Below are positions 23,170-36,778 of a stretch of 64,000 nt of DNA, one piece after another. The stretch is from Grammothele lineata (lineage: Eukaryota; Basidiomycota; Agaricomycetes; Polyporales; Polyporaceae). A program made the position numbers and the translations under genes. Within the stretch, counting starts at the first letter, position 1. Each line of letters opens with the position of its first letter. The stretch is taken from positions 310,001-374,000 of the forward strand of contig NDFF03000033.1 in the NCBI GenBank assembly GCA_002150815.3, given 5' to 3'. The notes beneath the pieces were generated by a model, which ran no database searches, was not told the origin of the DNA, and was given only the letters and a program-made list of their open reading frames with translations.

Positions 23170-23401
23170 GTTTGCTGGTGGTGGACACACTATGATCATT
23201 ATGCATCCCACTCTCTTCTACACTGTATTGCTCTACCCTATGACTACTACCCAACTGCGAACAGACTATAGCAATGTATGATATGCGATGCACGTATGTG
23301 TACAATGTGGCTCCAGACTCAGGAATAAGTACAAGGGGAAATGAGAAAAGTCTGCGAAAGATGGCGTGAGCAATACGCTCACGATGAGGGCCTGCACCAC
23401 A

Positions 23402-25504
23402 TTACATGCTCGTAACGTCTATGGTAGGCTCAGGCTCCTCGAGCCTGCGGCGCTTTGCAGCAGGCCCATCAGCATGGTCCGACGGTTCATCGTCATCGAC
23501 GACAACAATGGGCGAAGGCGCGTCTGTTGGGGGCGGAGGAACCACTTGAGCACCATCGGCCACAACCGTAGGAGGCGCAGCGCCTGACGGCGGAGCTTGC
23601 GAAGCCGTAGACGTCGGAGTCTGGGACGGGGGAGGCGCGTTCGTGAACGGACCGGAAGAGGATGGCATGTCTCCGCGCGCTGAGGCCCCTGCGGGCGTCG
23701 CGCCCCGACCCGAGGGACCTCCTCGCCCGCGTCGTGGGCGGCCGCGGCCACGCCCACGTGTGCCTTCAGCCTTCAGCTTCTCCTTGTAGTACCGCACAAT
23801 GTACGCCTGGAGGATCTCGAGCGCCTTCTGCGCGCCCAGCGTCTCGAGGTCCTGGAGCTGCTGGGGAGTGAGGTGCGAGAAAATCTCCGGGTTTAGAATG
23901 AGTGTGTTCTCATGCAGGACGATAGGCTTGGGTGGGGAGCTCGCGGAGGCGTGGGATGTAGGCACGGGGCCGACTACAATCGGAATGCGGACGGACGCCG
24001 GTATTGCGGGGAATGATGCTGGGGCACCGGAACCTGGGGGCCCTTGTGGTGGGGAAGCGACCTGAGGTGTCGGTTGACTTGCCTGTGCGGCGCCTGGAGG
24101 CGGAGGGCCGACCGGAGCGGGTAATGCTGGAGGCTGAGAAACAGAGGGTGGAACGACAGCTGCAGGCTGCTCTTCGGTCTTGATTACAGGGTGGATGGCC
24201 GGAGTTGACACAGAGGATGGGACAGGCGTCGATGAAGAGGTCGACGGGAATGACCCAGTAGTCTTGAAGGCAAGGGGAGTGGAAGTCAATGGAGGAGGCA
24301 ACGGCGCACCCTTGGGCTCTCCTTTCACGCTCCTCTTCAACGCAGGCTCGAGCGGGATTACCGCCTTGCCCTTCTTCCCAGTTGGCTTCCCATCTTTATT
24401 ACCAGCAGCAGCGACGACAGCACTCTTCCGCGCATCCAACTCCTCAAACGAGTGTTCATGTGCCTCGTCCACACCCCAGAGTGCGCCCTTGCCTTTCTCG
24501 TCTTTGGGACGGAGAAGCTTCTTGAAGCCCGGATTTGACGACAGGTTGTGACGGACCGAGCTCTGCAACGAGTGACGTCAGTGTCCGTTCGAGAAGATAC
24601 CCACGGAGCTCAACTCACTTCCCAGTCCTTGCTGCAGTACTTGTACCAATCATATGTGTCCTTGATCCATTGGCAGATTTCCTGCAGGGATGCCTTGCCC
24701 CCAAGCCCCTTGATAGCGCGATAACATAGTTGCGCATATGTGAGCTGCGGCTTTGGTGGCATGACCTCCGGCGGAAGCAGAGGCGGCGAGGGCGCATCTG
24801 GCTTCTTCCGCTTCTTTCCATTCGCCTTGTGCGGGATCGCGTTCGAATTGGGGAGTGCAGCCTCCGGCAATGGAGGAATCTTAACGGCTGCGGCAGGAAC
24901 GTGCACGGGAGGCGGGGATTCAGAGGGGAGCGAGGAGGGTGGGGAGTAGGACGTGATATCGACAGAGGGCGAACGTGCCCTGTTGCCGGAGGACTGTGAG
25001 CTGGGTGAAGGGGAGTCTTCTGGGGGTGCGGGAGGGGGCAGGATGAAATGGAAGGTCCGCGACGCGATCTGTATCTGCGAGCTGGCGCAAAATATGAGAT
25101 AAGGCGCAGCGAGGGAGGGGCTAGATGGCGCACCGGTCGCCCAAAGGGACTTTACTACCACTTCCCGACCACACCCCGTCGACCCATGCGCCGTTGCGGC
25201 CTATCACCAGGAGGACAAAGCGTTCCTCATCTTCGTCATACTCTATCTTCGCGTGGAGACGTGACACGCTCTTGAGAGGACCAAGGTCGACGTCTACCTG
25301 GGGGTTGTCGGAGGTGGAGGCGGTATTGGCGGGAACGCAGCGGCGACCGATGGTGACGGTGAGGGTCTGGAGATAGTAGGTGAAGTTGGGGAATACGAGG
25401 GAGTAGTACGCGCTGATCTTGTCGGGGAGGGGCTCTGAGGCCTCCGGGGGCGGGGAGACGACGGGCTGGGGGGTATCTTGGGGGCGGGCGACGAGGGCAG
25501 CCAT
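23402..25504 (-). CDS. FHL1: FHA plus forkhead transcription factor (FHL1-like)
   Basis: Three exons join in frame: 25504-25134, 25081-24619, 24562-23402, giving 664 aa. Residues from about 35 to 150 form an FHA domain: LTVTIGRRC, SVSRLHAKIEYD, LLVIGRNGAWVDG, with IASRTFHFIL after the first splice. A Pro/Ser-rich linker with KANGKKRKKPD leads to the forkhead domain: LTYAQLCYRAIKGLGGKASL, EICQWIKDTYDWYKYC, then across the second intron SSVRHNLSSNPGFKKLLRP, KGKGALWGVDE. The C-terminus is Pro/Ala-rich with an AT-hook-like GRGRGRPRRGRGG. FHA plus forkhead in this order is the layout of yeast Fhl1 (ribosomal protein genes) and of FoxK proteins; the choice between them is not certain. The start at 25504 avoids overlap with the divergent gene. 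Confidence 0.88.
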
Positions 25505-25765
25505 GGGGGGCGTTGGCGAAACGGTGACCGAGCACGTTCGACTCACCGTCGGGGACAAGGGTGGGAGACGCCCGTACCCCCGCCCCGGAGCTTGCCGGCA
25601 CGGGCGATCGGATTTGGGCTTGTCTTCTCCGCTGCCGCTCGTTAGCGCTCGTCGCGCTCTTGCCGCCTCCACGCGCGTCCCCGCTCTCCTCCGCCTCCGC
25701 CTCCGCTCAGTCCTTTTCCTCCCCGCCGCTCCCCGCCGTACACATCTCTCTCGCACACCACCATC
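25505..25765. promoter_or_regulatory. Bidirectional promoter, FHL1-like to MTFP1-like
   Basis: 261 bp between divergent ATGs. The part next to the plus-strand gene is a long C/T-rich tract (about 25660-25740), typical of basidiomycete promoters near transcription starts. Confidence 0.45.
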
Positions 25766-26574
25766 ATGTCCGAACCACTCAAGAAGGAGCTCGACACCCT
25801 CGCCGACAAGGACGTCGATTCCACCGACTCCGACCTCCGCTATATGGCCTATGCCGCGCGCCTCCGAACTGCCCTCCGCGCCGGCCACCGCTACATCGCC
25901 TATGTAAGTCCCAACGCGCCCGCTCCCCGCCCCCGCCAACCATAGCGATGGATTCACGCCCCAGACCAGTGACGTCGGTGAGGCCTTTCGCCCCGTCGTA
26001 CATCCCGCGATCGTCACCGCGGCCTACGGCATCTCGTGGGTCTATCTTGCCGGGTAAGCAGCGCGCCCCGCTTCTGCACGCCCGCACGTCCGCACATGCT
26101 CATTTACGTTCGTGCGCACGCTCTCTTATCGCGGCAGAGACGTAGGTTATGAGACGTACAAAGCCCACCGACAAGGCCCCACACCGCTCGAGGCCGCGAA
26201 TTTCTCGGAGCCTACACGTCTCGGCCTGGTGGCCGTCAAGCGTTCGGTCTTCCAGTCGGTGGCTTCCATGTATGTTGTTCCGGCCGTTTGTCGCTACGTG
26301 CAGGTTGAACGGGTCTTTTCTAAACCTCAGGGCGCTCCCCGCGTTCACAATCCACACGGCAGTCAAGCAGGCCAAGAAGGCGTTCACCAACGTGCAGAAT
26401 CCCCGTGTGCGGACGTGGGGACCGACGCTGACAGGCTTGTCCATCGTGCCCGTCCTACCGTATATCTTTGATAAGCCCGTCGAACATGTCACTGACATCG
26501 CGTTTGAGTGGATAGAGAAGCAACTCGCACGTTCGACGAGTGAAGCATCGTCGTCCGGGAAGTCTGAACTTTAA
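25766..26574 (+). CDS. Mitochondrial fission process protein 1 family (MTFP1/MTP18)
   Basis: Four exons join in frame: 25766-25903, 25965-26053, 26138-26269, 26331-26574, giving 200 aa. After a charged N-terminus come DSDLRYMAYAARLRTALRAG, EAFRPVVHPAIVTAAYGISWVYLAGDVGYETYK (in parts), RSVFQSVASMALPAFTIHTAV and the C-terminal WGPTLTGLSIVPVLPYIFDKPVEH. These are the hallmarks of MTP18, an inner-membrane protein linked to mitochondrial fission in animals. Three or four hydrophobic segments are present. The C-terminal tail is Ser-rich. Confidence 0.9.
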
Positions 26575-26916
26575 TCGGGTACTGGTTTTTGTGCTAGAAC
26601 TAGACTTTACCTAATAGACTTCTGAGCCATGTACGAAAGGTTTGAATACAGGGTGGGTTGCTTCAACGCTATCACTACAAAGGGATATACAGGCATTTTG
26701 ATACTACCTAGCGATTTCTCTCCACTAATATACCTAAGCTATTAGATGCAGCGACGAACGACAACGGCGAGGGTGGAATAAGGGAACTGCTACATAAGTC
26801 AAGTGCGAGACTGCGAGTGCGATGCGGATGCAGATGCAGATGCGAGGATTGGATGGGACGATGAGCCGAGGTGCACGAGCGCGAAAGCATGACGCGACGA
26901 AAACAAGATGGCATGA
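26575..26916. other. Convergent intergenic region with a 6-bp microsatellite
   Basis: 342 bp between two 3' ends. It carries an imperfect GATGCA/GATGCG array at about 26812-26852. Nothing else is recognised. Confidence 0.4.
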
Positions 26917-28639
26917 TCAAAGGAGGCGACCGAGGGCGACAGGTATCGAGCTTATCGAATTCGGCGGAATGACGCCGACTTCGGTGACGACCGCGGTGAT
27001 GCACGTTGGTGGGGTGAGGTCGTAAAGCGGATTGAGGATCTCGAGATTGGGTTTATTCTCGAGCGTGAGCGACTCCCGGGGCTTGGTGTTCGGAAACGAC
27101 GAGAATAGATCTCCCAGAGGGGCTGCGATGGTCGTCAAGAGAGTGTAGACAGATGAAAGAACGTGTATGACCCACCCAGCTCGTTCTTAGTGAAGCTGTC
27201 GAGCTGAACGCTCTCGGAAAACTTGTAGGTCTCGCAGCAGACGACAACCGGGACGGAATGTCGTTTCGCCATCATAGCGACCAACGCGGTACCAGCCCGG
27301 GAGTACACCGCACCATTTGAGTGTATTGAGTGCGCCCCAACAAAGACGGTCGAGACATCGCTGATGACAGAACCCAAGGCGGGAAGGAGGAGATACGTGC
27401 ATTGGATGCCGGCTTCAGACAGGACAGCGAGTAGTCGTTTGCCTGAGCATGGTGTTAGATGGAAACTACAAGGAGAGACGATCAAGGGACGTACCCTCTA
27501 GCATGGGTCTCGAATCGACGACAATAACCGAGAAACTACGGCCCGAAGAATGCGCTTCGAGTAGAACCTTCTCCACAACAGACGATCTGGGCAATAGACG
27601 TCAGAGTTTTGAAAGAGAGGTCATAGTCGCGTATACAAACCTAGCATACGTGAGTATGACATCACCGTCCTTGATCTTGTTCCCTGCCGTCTCTTGAATG
27701 ACCTGGTCTGCGATAATAATTCGCTCGCGCATGTACGTGTCAATTTTCTGGCACAGTGCGTTCTTGGCCTATTGAGCAGAATGTTAGTAGATTGCTTGTA
27801 TCAAGCTTTGACAGACCACTCACATCCTGCTCTGGAAGGTCTATGTCGGAACCGCTGATGTCCAGCTTGAGTTGTCTGATCGCATTGCCCATCGTGACAG
27901 ACATGGGTCGGGCGGCGACTAGATGGCTGATTTGAGGCGAGAGATGCGTCATCAGATGTCGGGAAAGGGTGTTGTTGGGAGGGGTCACGTAGTCTTGGAT
28001 GACCTGGAATCACGTTGAGGCCATAAACACAGGAAACAGTGCGAGACAATAACGTACCGTTTTGAACGCGTTAAGAGTAGCTATACACCTCGCATTCGCG
28101 CCAGCAATCTTGAAGGAGGAAAACAACAGCGCCGTACGAGCAATGGCAGGATGGATGTCGCCCTTCGCTGCGCTCACCGGCTTGGGAAGACCGAAGTGCG
28201 AGAAGATGAGGAGCCCACGGGCCTGATTCCCCGCGCTCTGGTCAGCAGCAGACATCAGCCCTGCCTTCGCCTTTTCGGCCGCTTTTGCAGAGGGAGTGGT
28301 GGGAGGCCGTAGTGCTGCGTCTGAAACCCGCCCGGCCTTCTTGCTCGGGGTACCACTCCCCCCAGCGGTAGGGCCTTGACCGCCCGCAGGTTTTGCGCCC
28401 GGCTTGCCGCTTGCGCCATTCGCAGCGGCCTTTGCTGCTTTGGCAGCACGCTGCCTCTCCTGTAATTCGCGGCGCTCCTGTCTCGTCCTGCAAGATCGGT
28501 CATCGGTCAATTCGTAGACTGAAGGTGATATCTAATCGAGGACTGACATCGCTTTCTGGGACTTCTGTTGACCCGCGGGAGGCTCTGAAGGAGTTGGTCC
28601 ATTTGGAGGGTGTACGTCTAGTGTCGGTGCTGGCGACAT
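26917..28639 (-). CDS. GCD2: Translation initiation factor eIF2B subunit delta
   Basis: Seven minus-strand exons read in frame from the ATG at 28639 to the stop at 26917-26919. The N-terminal region is Pro/Ser-rich, then basic and Ala-rich (RQERRELQERQRAAKAAKAA), as in other delta subunits. The regulatory core follows: HPAIARTALLFSSFKIAGANARC, IQDYVTPPNNTLSRHL, AARPMSVTMGNAIRQLK, VILTYA, VVDSRPMLEGKRLL, GSVISDVSTVFVGAHSIHSN in part, GTALVAMMAKRHSVPVVVCC, ETYKFSE, NELAPLGDL and NPLYDLTPP with ITAVVTEVGVIPP. eIF2B recycles eIF2-GDP to eIF2-GTP, and delta belongs to its regulatory subcomplex that senses phosphorylated eIF2. The first junction (exon end ..AT, then G ACG AGA) is placed by frame and gives KAMTRQERRELQ. 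Confidence 0.93.
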
Positions 28640-29273
28640 GGCTTTTGCTGCAATTGTTCGTACACAGGTAGGGTGCGAAGTGGTGCGAAGAATAAGAGTA
28701 CCTGGAGTGCGAATGCACGCGAGCCCTGAGCGGTCTCTTTTCGATCGAGTCAGGCAGGGTTCCTCCAAGCGCCCATGCTCTACTCGGCCCGGATAGGCCC
28801 GGCGCTTCCGGAGACGTTTGCAAGGAGCGCTCGCCCAAGTCGCACAGGTGCAGAAACGACAGCCTCGAGGACTCGGCGGCAGGCATTCAAAGACTTGTGG
28901 AGATTACACGAACCCCGACAACACACAATCAAGTATACCCTAGATGGCCACTACGTTCTACCCTGGCTCACCGCGGACATCCGTCTTCCCTTGGGGGCCC
29001 CCGCTCCTCGTACCATCATTAGTAAGTACTAAGTACATATGCAATGTGTTGAACATAGTTAGTCTTTAGCCTTAGGTCTGTGCCCGTGAAATTCGGATTC
29101 AAATTGCACCCCCGGATGTACCCTGTATCGGGAACTTTGGTGTAGAGGGCAAGTTATCAGCTACCTGCCTGCTGTTTCGAGCCTACATCATACGTACTTT
29201 CGCCACTAGTCTAGCCGCACATGGCCAGATACCCCTGCGGAACTCAAACCAACGGCCGCTCCTTGTCCGAATA
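28640..29273. other. Intergenic region between GCD2 and an F-box gene
   Basis: About 630 bp. A plus-strand open frame at 28775-29032 has no recognisable features and I do not call it. No repeat or RNA gene is seen. Confidence 0.35.
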
Positions 29274-30368
29274 TTACAGCACTCCCCAGCATCCGTCTCC
29301 GCCGCTCATCCGGCTCAGCCAGTACTCCCACAGCCTCTCCTTCCACATCACGTTATCCAGCCATTCCTCGTTCAGCACCAGCCTGCACATCGCTCCGGCC
29401 CTCCTCATTGTGTACGCGAGATCCCCAAGCTGGTTCGCAACTACTGCCCAGTCGCCATGCGTTCTCTCCCCAGATGGTTGCCAATGACCGCCCTGCATGA
29501 TGAGGTTTTGAACGTGCGCGAGGGGCGCCCCTGGCCCTGCCTCCGCTCGCTCTATTGGTCGCCCGTCCCTGTCTTCATTAAGCTCTCCGTCTGCGTTGGC
29601 GTCGCCTTCAGTGGTTGGCCGAGCAACTAGGGCGGGCAGGCCGAGGGCGCGGGCGACACCCGCGAAGCCTGTCATGGTGTCCGCCTCGCTCACGCCCGAA
29701 ATGCGTAGGTGTGTCATGGGGACGGCACTGTGTGCTCTCAGAGCAGCGAGTACCGCCGCCCGGGTGGCTGCTGCAAACGAGACTGAATGTAGTCGCCGAA
29801 GAGAGGGGAGATGGGTCGCGCTCCGGCGCTCTGTGTCTCCGTCGGCATCGGGAGGTAAAAGGAGTGTAGTGGGGGGTCCCATGATGGTGAGCTCCTCGAG
29901 GCGCGGAAGATAGCATTGGACTCGTGGGAGTGGCTGCCAGCTGTTTTGGAGTACGCAAAGCGAACGCAGAGTGGGCGCCGCCAGACGCAGGAGCTGACCG
30001 ATGGCCTCGGCGACGAGGGCATTTCCTGCGGCGAAGAACCTATTGTCGGCTTGCTCGCGGTGCCTTGGCGTGTCAGGATAGCGTACGATAGCAGTCGTCG
30101 ATGAAGGACCGGGCTCATCGAGCAGGGCTATCCAAATGTGCTGAATGGGAGGCGTCCAATCGACCGAGAATGGTCGAAGGAAAGTCAAAAAACCCTCTAT
30201 TTGAGTGAGAGAGGTGATTGCAAGAGAGTGAAAGCGGGTGCCGAAGGACTGCATGTGAAAGAACTTGCAAGACAAGGCGAGTGACTTTCCCGTGAATCCA
30301 CCGTCAACGCAAGCGTGTGTGAAGATTTCTTGCCAAAGCTCGGGGGGTAGAGAATGAAGGTCTGCCAT
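29274..30368 (-). CDS. F-box-like protein
   Basis: A single exon of about 364 aa. The N-terminus MADLHSLPPELWQEIFTHAC is a classic fungal F-box start, followed by SLALSCKFFHMQSFGTRFHSLA. The rest has scattered Leu-rich segments (LLRLAAPTLRSLCVL, LPRLEELTIMG, LPSLRRLHSVSF) as in the large Agaricomycete F-box families that act as substrate adaptors of SCF ubiquitin ligases. The start at 30368 is the first true ATG; the longer frame begins with TTG. A 68-codon open frame ends just upstream. Confidence 0.75.
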   Translation of the reverse strand: MADLHSLPPELWQEIFTHACVDGGFTGKSLALSCKFFHMQSFGTRFHSLAITSLTQIEGFLTFLRPFSVDWTPPIQHIWIALLDEPGPSSTTAIVRYPDTPRHREQADNRFFAAGNALVAEAIGQLLRLAAPTLRSLCVLQNSWQPLPRVQCYLPRLEELTIMGPPTTLLLPPDADGDTERRSATHLPSLRRLHSVSFAAATRAAVLAALRAHSAVPMTHLRISGVSEADTMTGFAGVARALGLPALVARPTTEGDANADGELNEDRDGRPIERAEAGPGAPLAHVQNLIMQGGHWQPSGERTHGDWAVVANQLGDLAYTMRRAGAMCRLVLNEEWLDNVMWKERLWEYWLSRMSGGDGCWGVL

Positions 30369-30382
30369 GTGTTGAAGGGGAG

Positions 30383-30589
30383 TCAACGGAGTTCATACTG
30401 GAACGGGACTTTCACTTCGCCAGCACTTATAATAGTCCTCGGGTCATGCCCAAATTGATCAATTTGGTATGTGATCTCAGACGTGTGGCCCCGGGTCGTG
30501 ACCCCCGCAATGTTATGTTTTGCGCCATATCCCTGCAGCGTGGCGAGCACCCTATCGGCCGGAGCGGTAAAGGCACGAGTAAAACTCAC
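30383..30589 (-). other. Upstream small ORF before the F-box gene
   Basis: A 68-codon frame (MSFTRAFTAPADRVLATLQG to VPFQYELR) ends 14 bp before the F-box ATG, on the same strand. It may be an upstream ORF in the 5' leader, an unannotated small gene, or chance. No family is recognised. Confidence 0.3.
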
Positions 30590-30834
30590 GAGACAGTAAC
30601 AATAGCTTACGTACTATTCATTACTCCCGAAATCCCACACACTTAGTCTCAAAACATGAATGATCGGTAGCCATCACCATCCAACCTGCAGGTCTGCGCA
30701 GTTGTGTCGTTTCGCGAGGGGACACTTTGGTATTAGTTCCTTCCAAGGCGTATCCATACAAAGATGAGGGTCCTTGCCCGTCTACCGTTCTACAACAGGG
30801 GCAGTCAAACAGCATCACAGCAAGTACACAGCTC

Positions 30835-33650
<2,816 letters not shown>

Positions 33651-34075
33651 CGTTTGTGGGAAGGGGGACGGTCGTCAAAGATTAAGTAAAGCACAGATGG
33701 GTGTCGTGGTCGAGTTGCGTACACGTAGGATGTCGTGGTTGTGTGGAGGCGGCCGCGACCGGGAACGCACCGCGTTGCAGTGTATGCCTTATCAGGCATT
33801 ATGTGGATTCCGAGCCTCAACGTCATACACATCATAAACGTGCTCTACTACAGCCTAGCGCCCGATCCCGCATAGAAGCCATAAGTTGAATACGTCGCTA
33901 CGTGAGTAGTTCGAAGAGCTACAATTGTTGTGACTATATCTTCCGACAAAGACTACGGCGACAGTTGTTCGAGATAGTAGGAAACGGAATCCTCCAAGTT
34001 TGAACCTCAGAGCCAATGAGTCAGGACTCAGCACCCGTCGTCGAGTCGAGGGCAATCGGCGTATTAACGTGAACG
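33651..34075. other. Intergenic region, SEC18 promoter and AKR1 3' end
   Basis: 425 bp between tandem minus-strand genes. Nothing beyond the expected promoter and 3' UTR is seen. Confidence 0.35.
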
Positions 34076-35612
34076 TTACACCGTTGGACGAAGGGCCTGA
34101 GGCTTGGGCCACTTATCGTACTGACCCGCACTCGTCCAACCGACATTGTACGTCATATCATCACCCTGTATGATGTCTCTTCAAGCCTATCCTGGAATGC
34201 CCCAACGCATAGAACTTCCGATGACGTTGATCGGGAAGCCGCGGTCGAACGGGACGGCGCCCTCGATCTTTGCGACGTGTTCTTCAGTGAGAGCGACGTC
34301 GAGTGCTTCGAGGTTGCTATAGAGGTGCTCGGTCTTTCTCGCACCAATCACCGGGAATACGTAGGGCACCTTCTGCATCACGTACGCGATGGCCACTGGA
34401 AACGTGACCGCGTGAGCTTCACGGTACCATCCTTGAGGGGAACAATGTTCGTGCGCACCAGCTCGAATGGACTTTACGCCGACCTCTGCAGCAATCTCTT
34501 CCAAAACTTTGCATACCTTGCGCTGGGACTCAGTGCGCATCCAGGTGGGCGTCGCCACCGCACGGTCTTTGGTAGACAGTTGTCAGCATGACGAAGAGGT
34601 AGAGGTACTTAAATGACACGGTGAGCATATTTCTCACCCGATTCAGCAAGCAACTTCTCCTCCGCGTCTGTCCTAATCTTTCCACGAGCGAGTACATTCC
34701 ACGGTGCAAGTGCCATTCCCTCCGAGCGAGCCATAGGTATTATGTCGCGTTCGAAGTCACGGGTAAGGACGCTCCATAAGCCTTGGTAGATAGAGAAGGG
34801 TGTCTTGGCATGGCAGCGCGCATACTCATTCGCGCGGGAGACAATCCACGCGGGCGAATCTGAGATGCCCTGGAAGCAATCCTGATGAGGGTCTCTTGGT
34901 GTACCGAGTGAATTAGTGGCTGCTTACTATATAGAGAACTTTCCCTGACATCACAAGCGCGTGAAGTCCGTTCATAACTTCAGGGATGCTTGTTGTGTAG
35001 TCCCACTGACGATGAGGAATCAGCGAGTGTCTGTAACAGAGAACGGCAGAAAGGCATACGAAGTGGACGTAAAGGATATCAATGTACGACGTCCGGAGCT
35101 TCTTGAGGGATTGCTCGACAGAAATATGGAGGGATTTCATGTTATTGCCAAGGTAAGAAGTCTTCTGCTTGATGTTGCCTTCGCCGCGCTTGAAGTTGAG
35201 AGAGAACTACATATGAAAAGTGTAACATCCTCAGCGTTATAGGGTATCTGAGTCAGGCCACGAGTAGAGTCCTCAGGGCTTAAGTGGAGATGGGGCGCAC
35301 CTTGGTTGCAACCACGATCTGATCGCGGATTCCGCGAGTCTCCATCCACTCCCCGATGAACATCTCCGAGGACTCATCCTGGTAGTTGCTCGCGGTGTCA
35401 ATGAAGTTACCCCCGAGCTCGTAGAAAGCGTCAAGCAGCTCGAAGCTCGCGTCCTTGTTCATCGTGCCATACCCGGCGTCGCCCCAATTTTCGCCGAAAC
35501 TCATGCCCCCAAGGCAGATAGGAGAAACATGCACGCCAGCCAAGTCAGAGAGTTGGCGGTGGCGACCGAGTTTGGAGGGGGGAGGAGGTGCAGGAGCCCA
35601 GAGAGGAGCCAT
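34076..35612 (-). CDS. Aldo-keto reductase, aryl-alcohol dehydrogenase type (tandem copy 1)
   Basis: Minus strand from the ATG at 35612 ([16 protein letters not shown]) to the stop at 34076-34078. NADP-dependent AAD enzymes reduce aromatic aldehydes to alcohols and are abundant in lignin-degrading fungi. Catalytic tetrad context is visible: Asp and Tyr in [12 protein letters not shown], Lys in [13 protein letters not shown], His in ILYVHFWDYTT. Further family motifs are [57 protein letters not shown] and [18 protein letters not shown]. The last intron falls after FPIN, leading to [20 protein letters not shown]; without this splice the frame would end with an unrelated tail. The next AKR gene has the same exon layout. 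The penultimate coding junction (ESD-RAV) skips three residues kept in copy 2. Confidence 0.9.
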
Positions 35613-35727
35613 CTTGTACTCGGGGAATGACGTGCGAGGAGGGGGGTCTTTCAAAGTGAAGGGTCAGAAGAGAATATGGTTGTGGGGCTACTAGCAAGGC
35701 TTGTATTTATACCTCTCTCGAGATGAC

Positions 35728-35814
35728 GACATGCCATTCAAGTGAAGGATGGGGCAGACGATTTGTTCGCTGCTCCCGCGAATTCAGCAGTCGAACAGTA
35801 TAGTCCGATCGGGA
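35728..35814 (-). promoter_or_regulatory. Promoter words shared with the second AKR gene
   Basis: GACATGCCATTC (35728-35739) and TAGTCCGATCGGGA (35801-35814) both recur upstream of copy 2, at 38404-38415 and 38549-38562. The second word contains CCGATCGG, an inverted CCG/CGG pair with 2-bp spacing, as bound by some Zn2Cys6 factors. Confidence 0.5.
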
Positions 35815-35946
35815 CCTCTGCTCTAGATCCTCAACTTACTTAACCATCAGACATAGTCATAGGCTTATAAGTGAACAACGACTTACTGAATGCAAAAGCT
35901 GGCGCCTGAGAGCTTCACGGCGGTAGGAGGCCGTGCAAGCCTCAGC

Positions 35947-36435
35947 TCACGTCGCAACTATGGTAAAGACAGCTCCCACTTGACAATTACGTGAGTTCAG
36001 GACGTAGGGACCACCTCGAGCTTCAGGTCGCATGAACGGAGGTTCTGGCCCAAAGAAGATCACGTTGACATGGAATGATATAGTATATCCGGTCGGAGAA
36101 TGCTCTGCCATAGGATAACTCATCGAGATGTTCTCTCTGCCACCACTGCAGGACAAGTACTGATTTCTTTCATTTCTCGCAAGTGAGAGCTGCTGAGAGC
36201 ATTTGACGGGATCGGTTGGGTTCCTCCACAGAAACGTTCCGTTAGCGGAGAGCAAGCAAGGCGTCAGAGAGGCGGGAGAGTACAAGCGGACGTCGTGGTC
36301 GAATTGGGTCTGATCTGAGAAGACGATTCCGACTGGGCCTGAGAGTAAGACTTGCACCGCGTCACAACGCGTGCCTGCTTTCATTCCTAATCTGGCAATC
36401 TGCCGAAACCGTGACGTTATGCACGCTTGATGCAC
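35947..36435 (-). pseudogene. Possible gene fragment upstream of AKR copy 1
   Basis: A 162-codon open frame lies in the 1.2-kb gap between the AKR genes. Its translation (for example LLSGPVGIVFSDQTQFDHDV, TPCLLSANGTFLWRNP, EHSPTGYTISFHVNV) looks protein-like but is not recognised and has no convincing start. A matching piece (SHSPTGNA in the same frame, over the shared 15-mer CCGGTCGGAGAATGC) occurs upstream of copy 2 at about 38810-38840. This suggests a degenerate gene duplicated along with the AKR unit. It may also be chance. Confidence 0.25.
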
Positions 36436-36778
36436 GCAGGCTCAGTCGTACCACAGGGTCCCCAACCCCGGCCGTAGCGAGAATTTACGATGCGATCATT
36501 CGCGCAATGCATTCTCACGTGCATTGACTGTCTGTACAATACACTTCCCATGCAACCAGTCTTGGAATTGCTTTACAAATGGTCTAGTGCTGGAGGGAGG
36601 GATTTTTGGGGGATTGGGCCCGCAATAATGCCTTCAAATTGCCACCCGGCATTTGCAACGACGCTGACAACGACACTCGATATGCGCAAAGCCCGATAAT
36701 GGTATTCATTCAACTTGAACCCGAACCTGGAAGCCTACAAATTCCGTAAACCGACCGCCGCGACGGCCGAAGACGACG

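Noticed and set aside
21460..23190. Calling the AT-rich island a defined transposon
   Set aside because: No terminal inverted repeats, target-site duplication, transposase or helicase could be seen, so only composition supports mobility.
25505..26017. N-terminal extension of the FHL1-like frame
   Set aside because: It would overlap the divergent MTFP1-type gene and its promoter; the extension is Gly/Arg-rich and unlike a conserved N-terminus.
26812..26852. GATGCA/GATGCG array considered as a functional repeat
   Set aside because: Short imperfect microsatellite in a convergent intergenic region; no sign of more.
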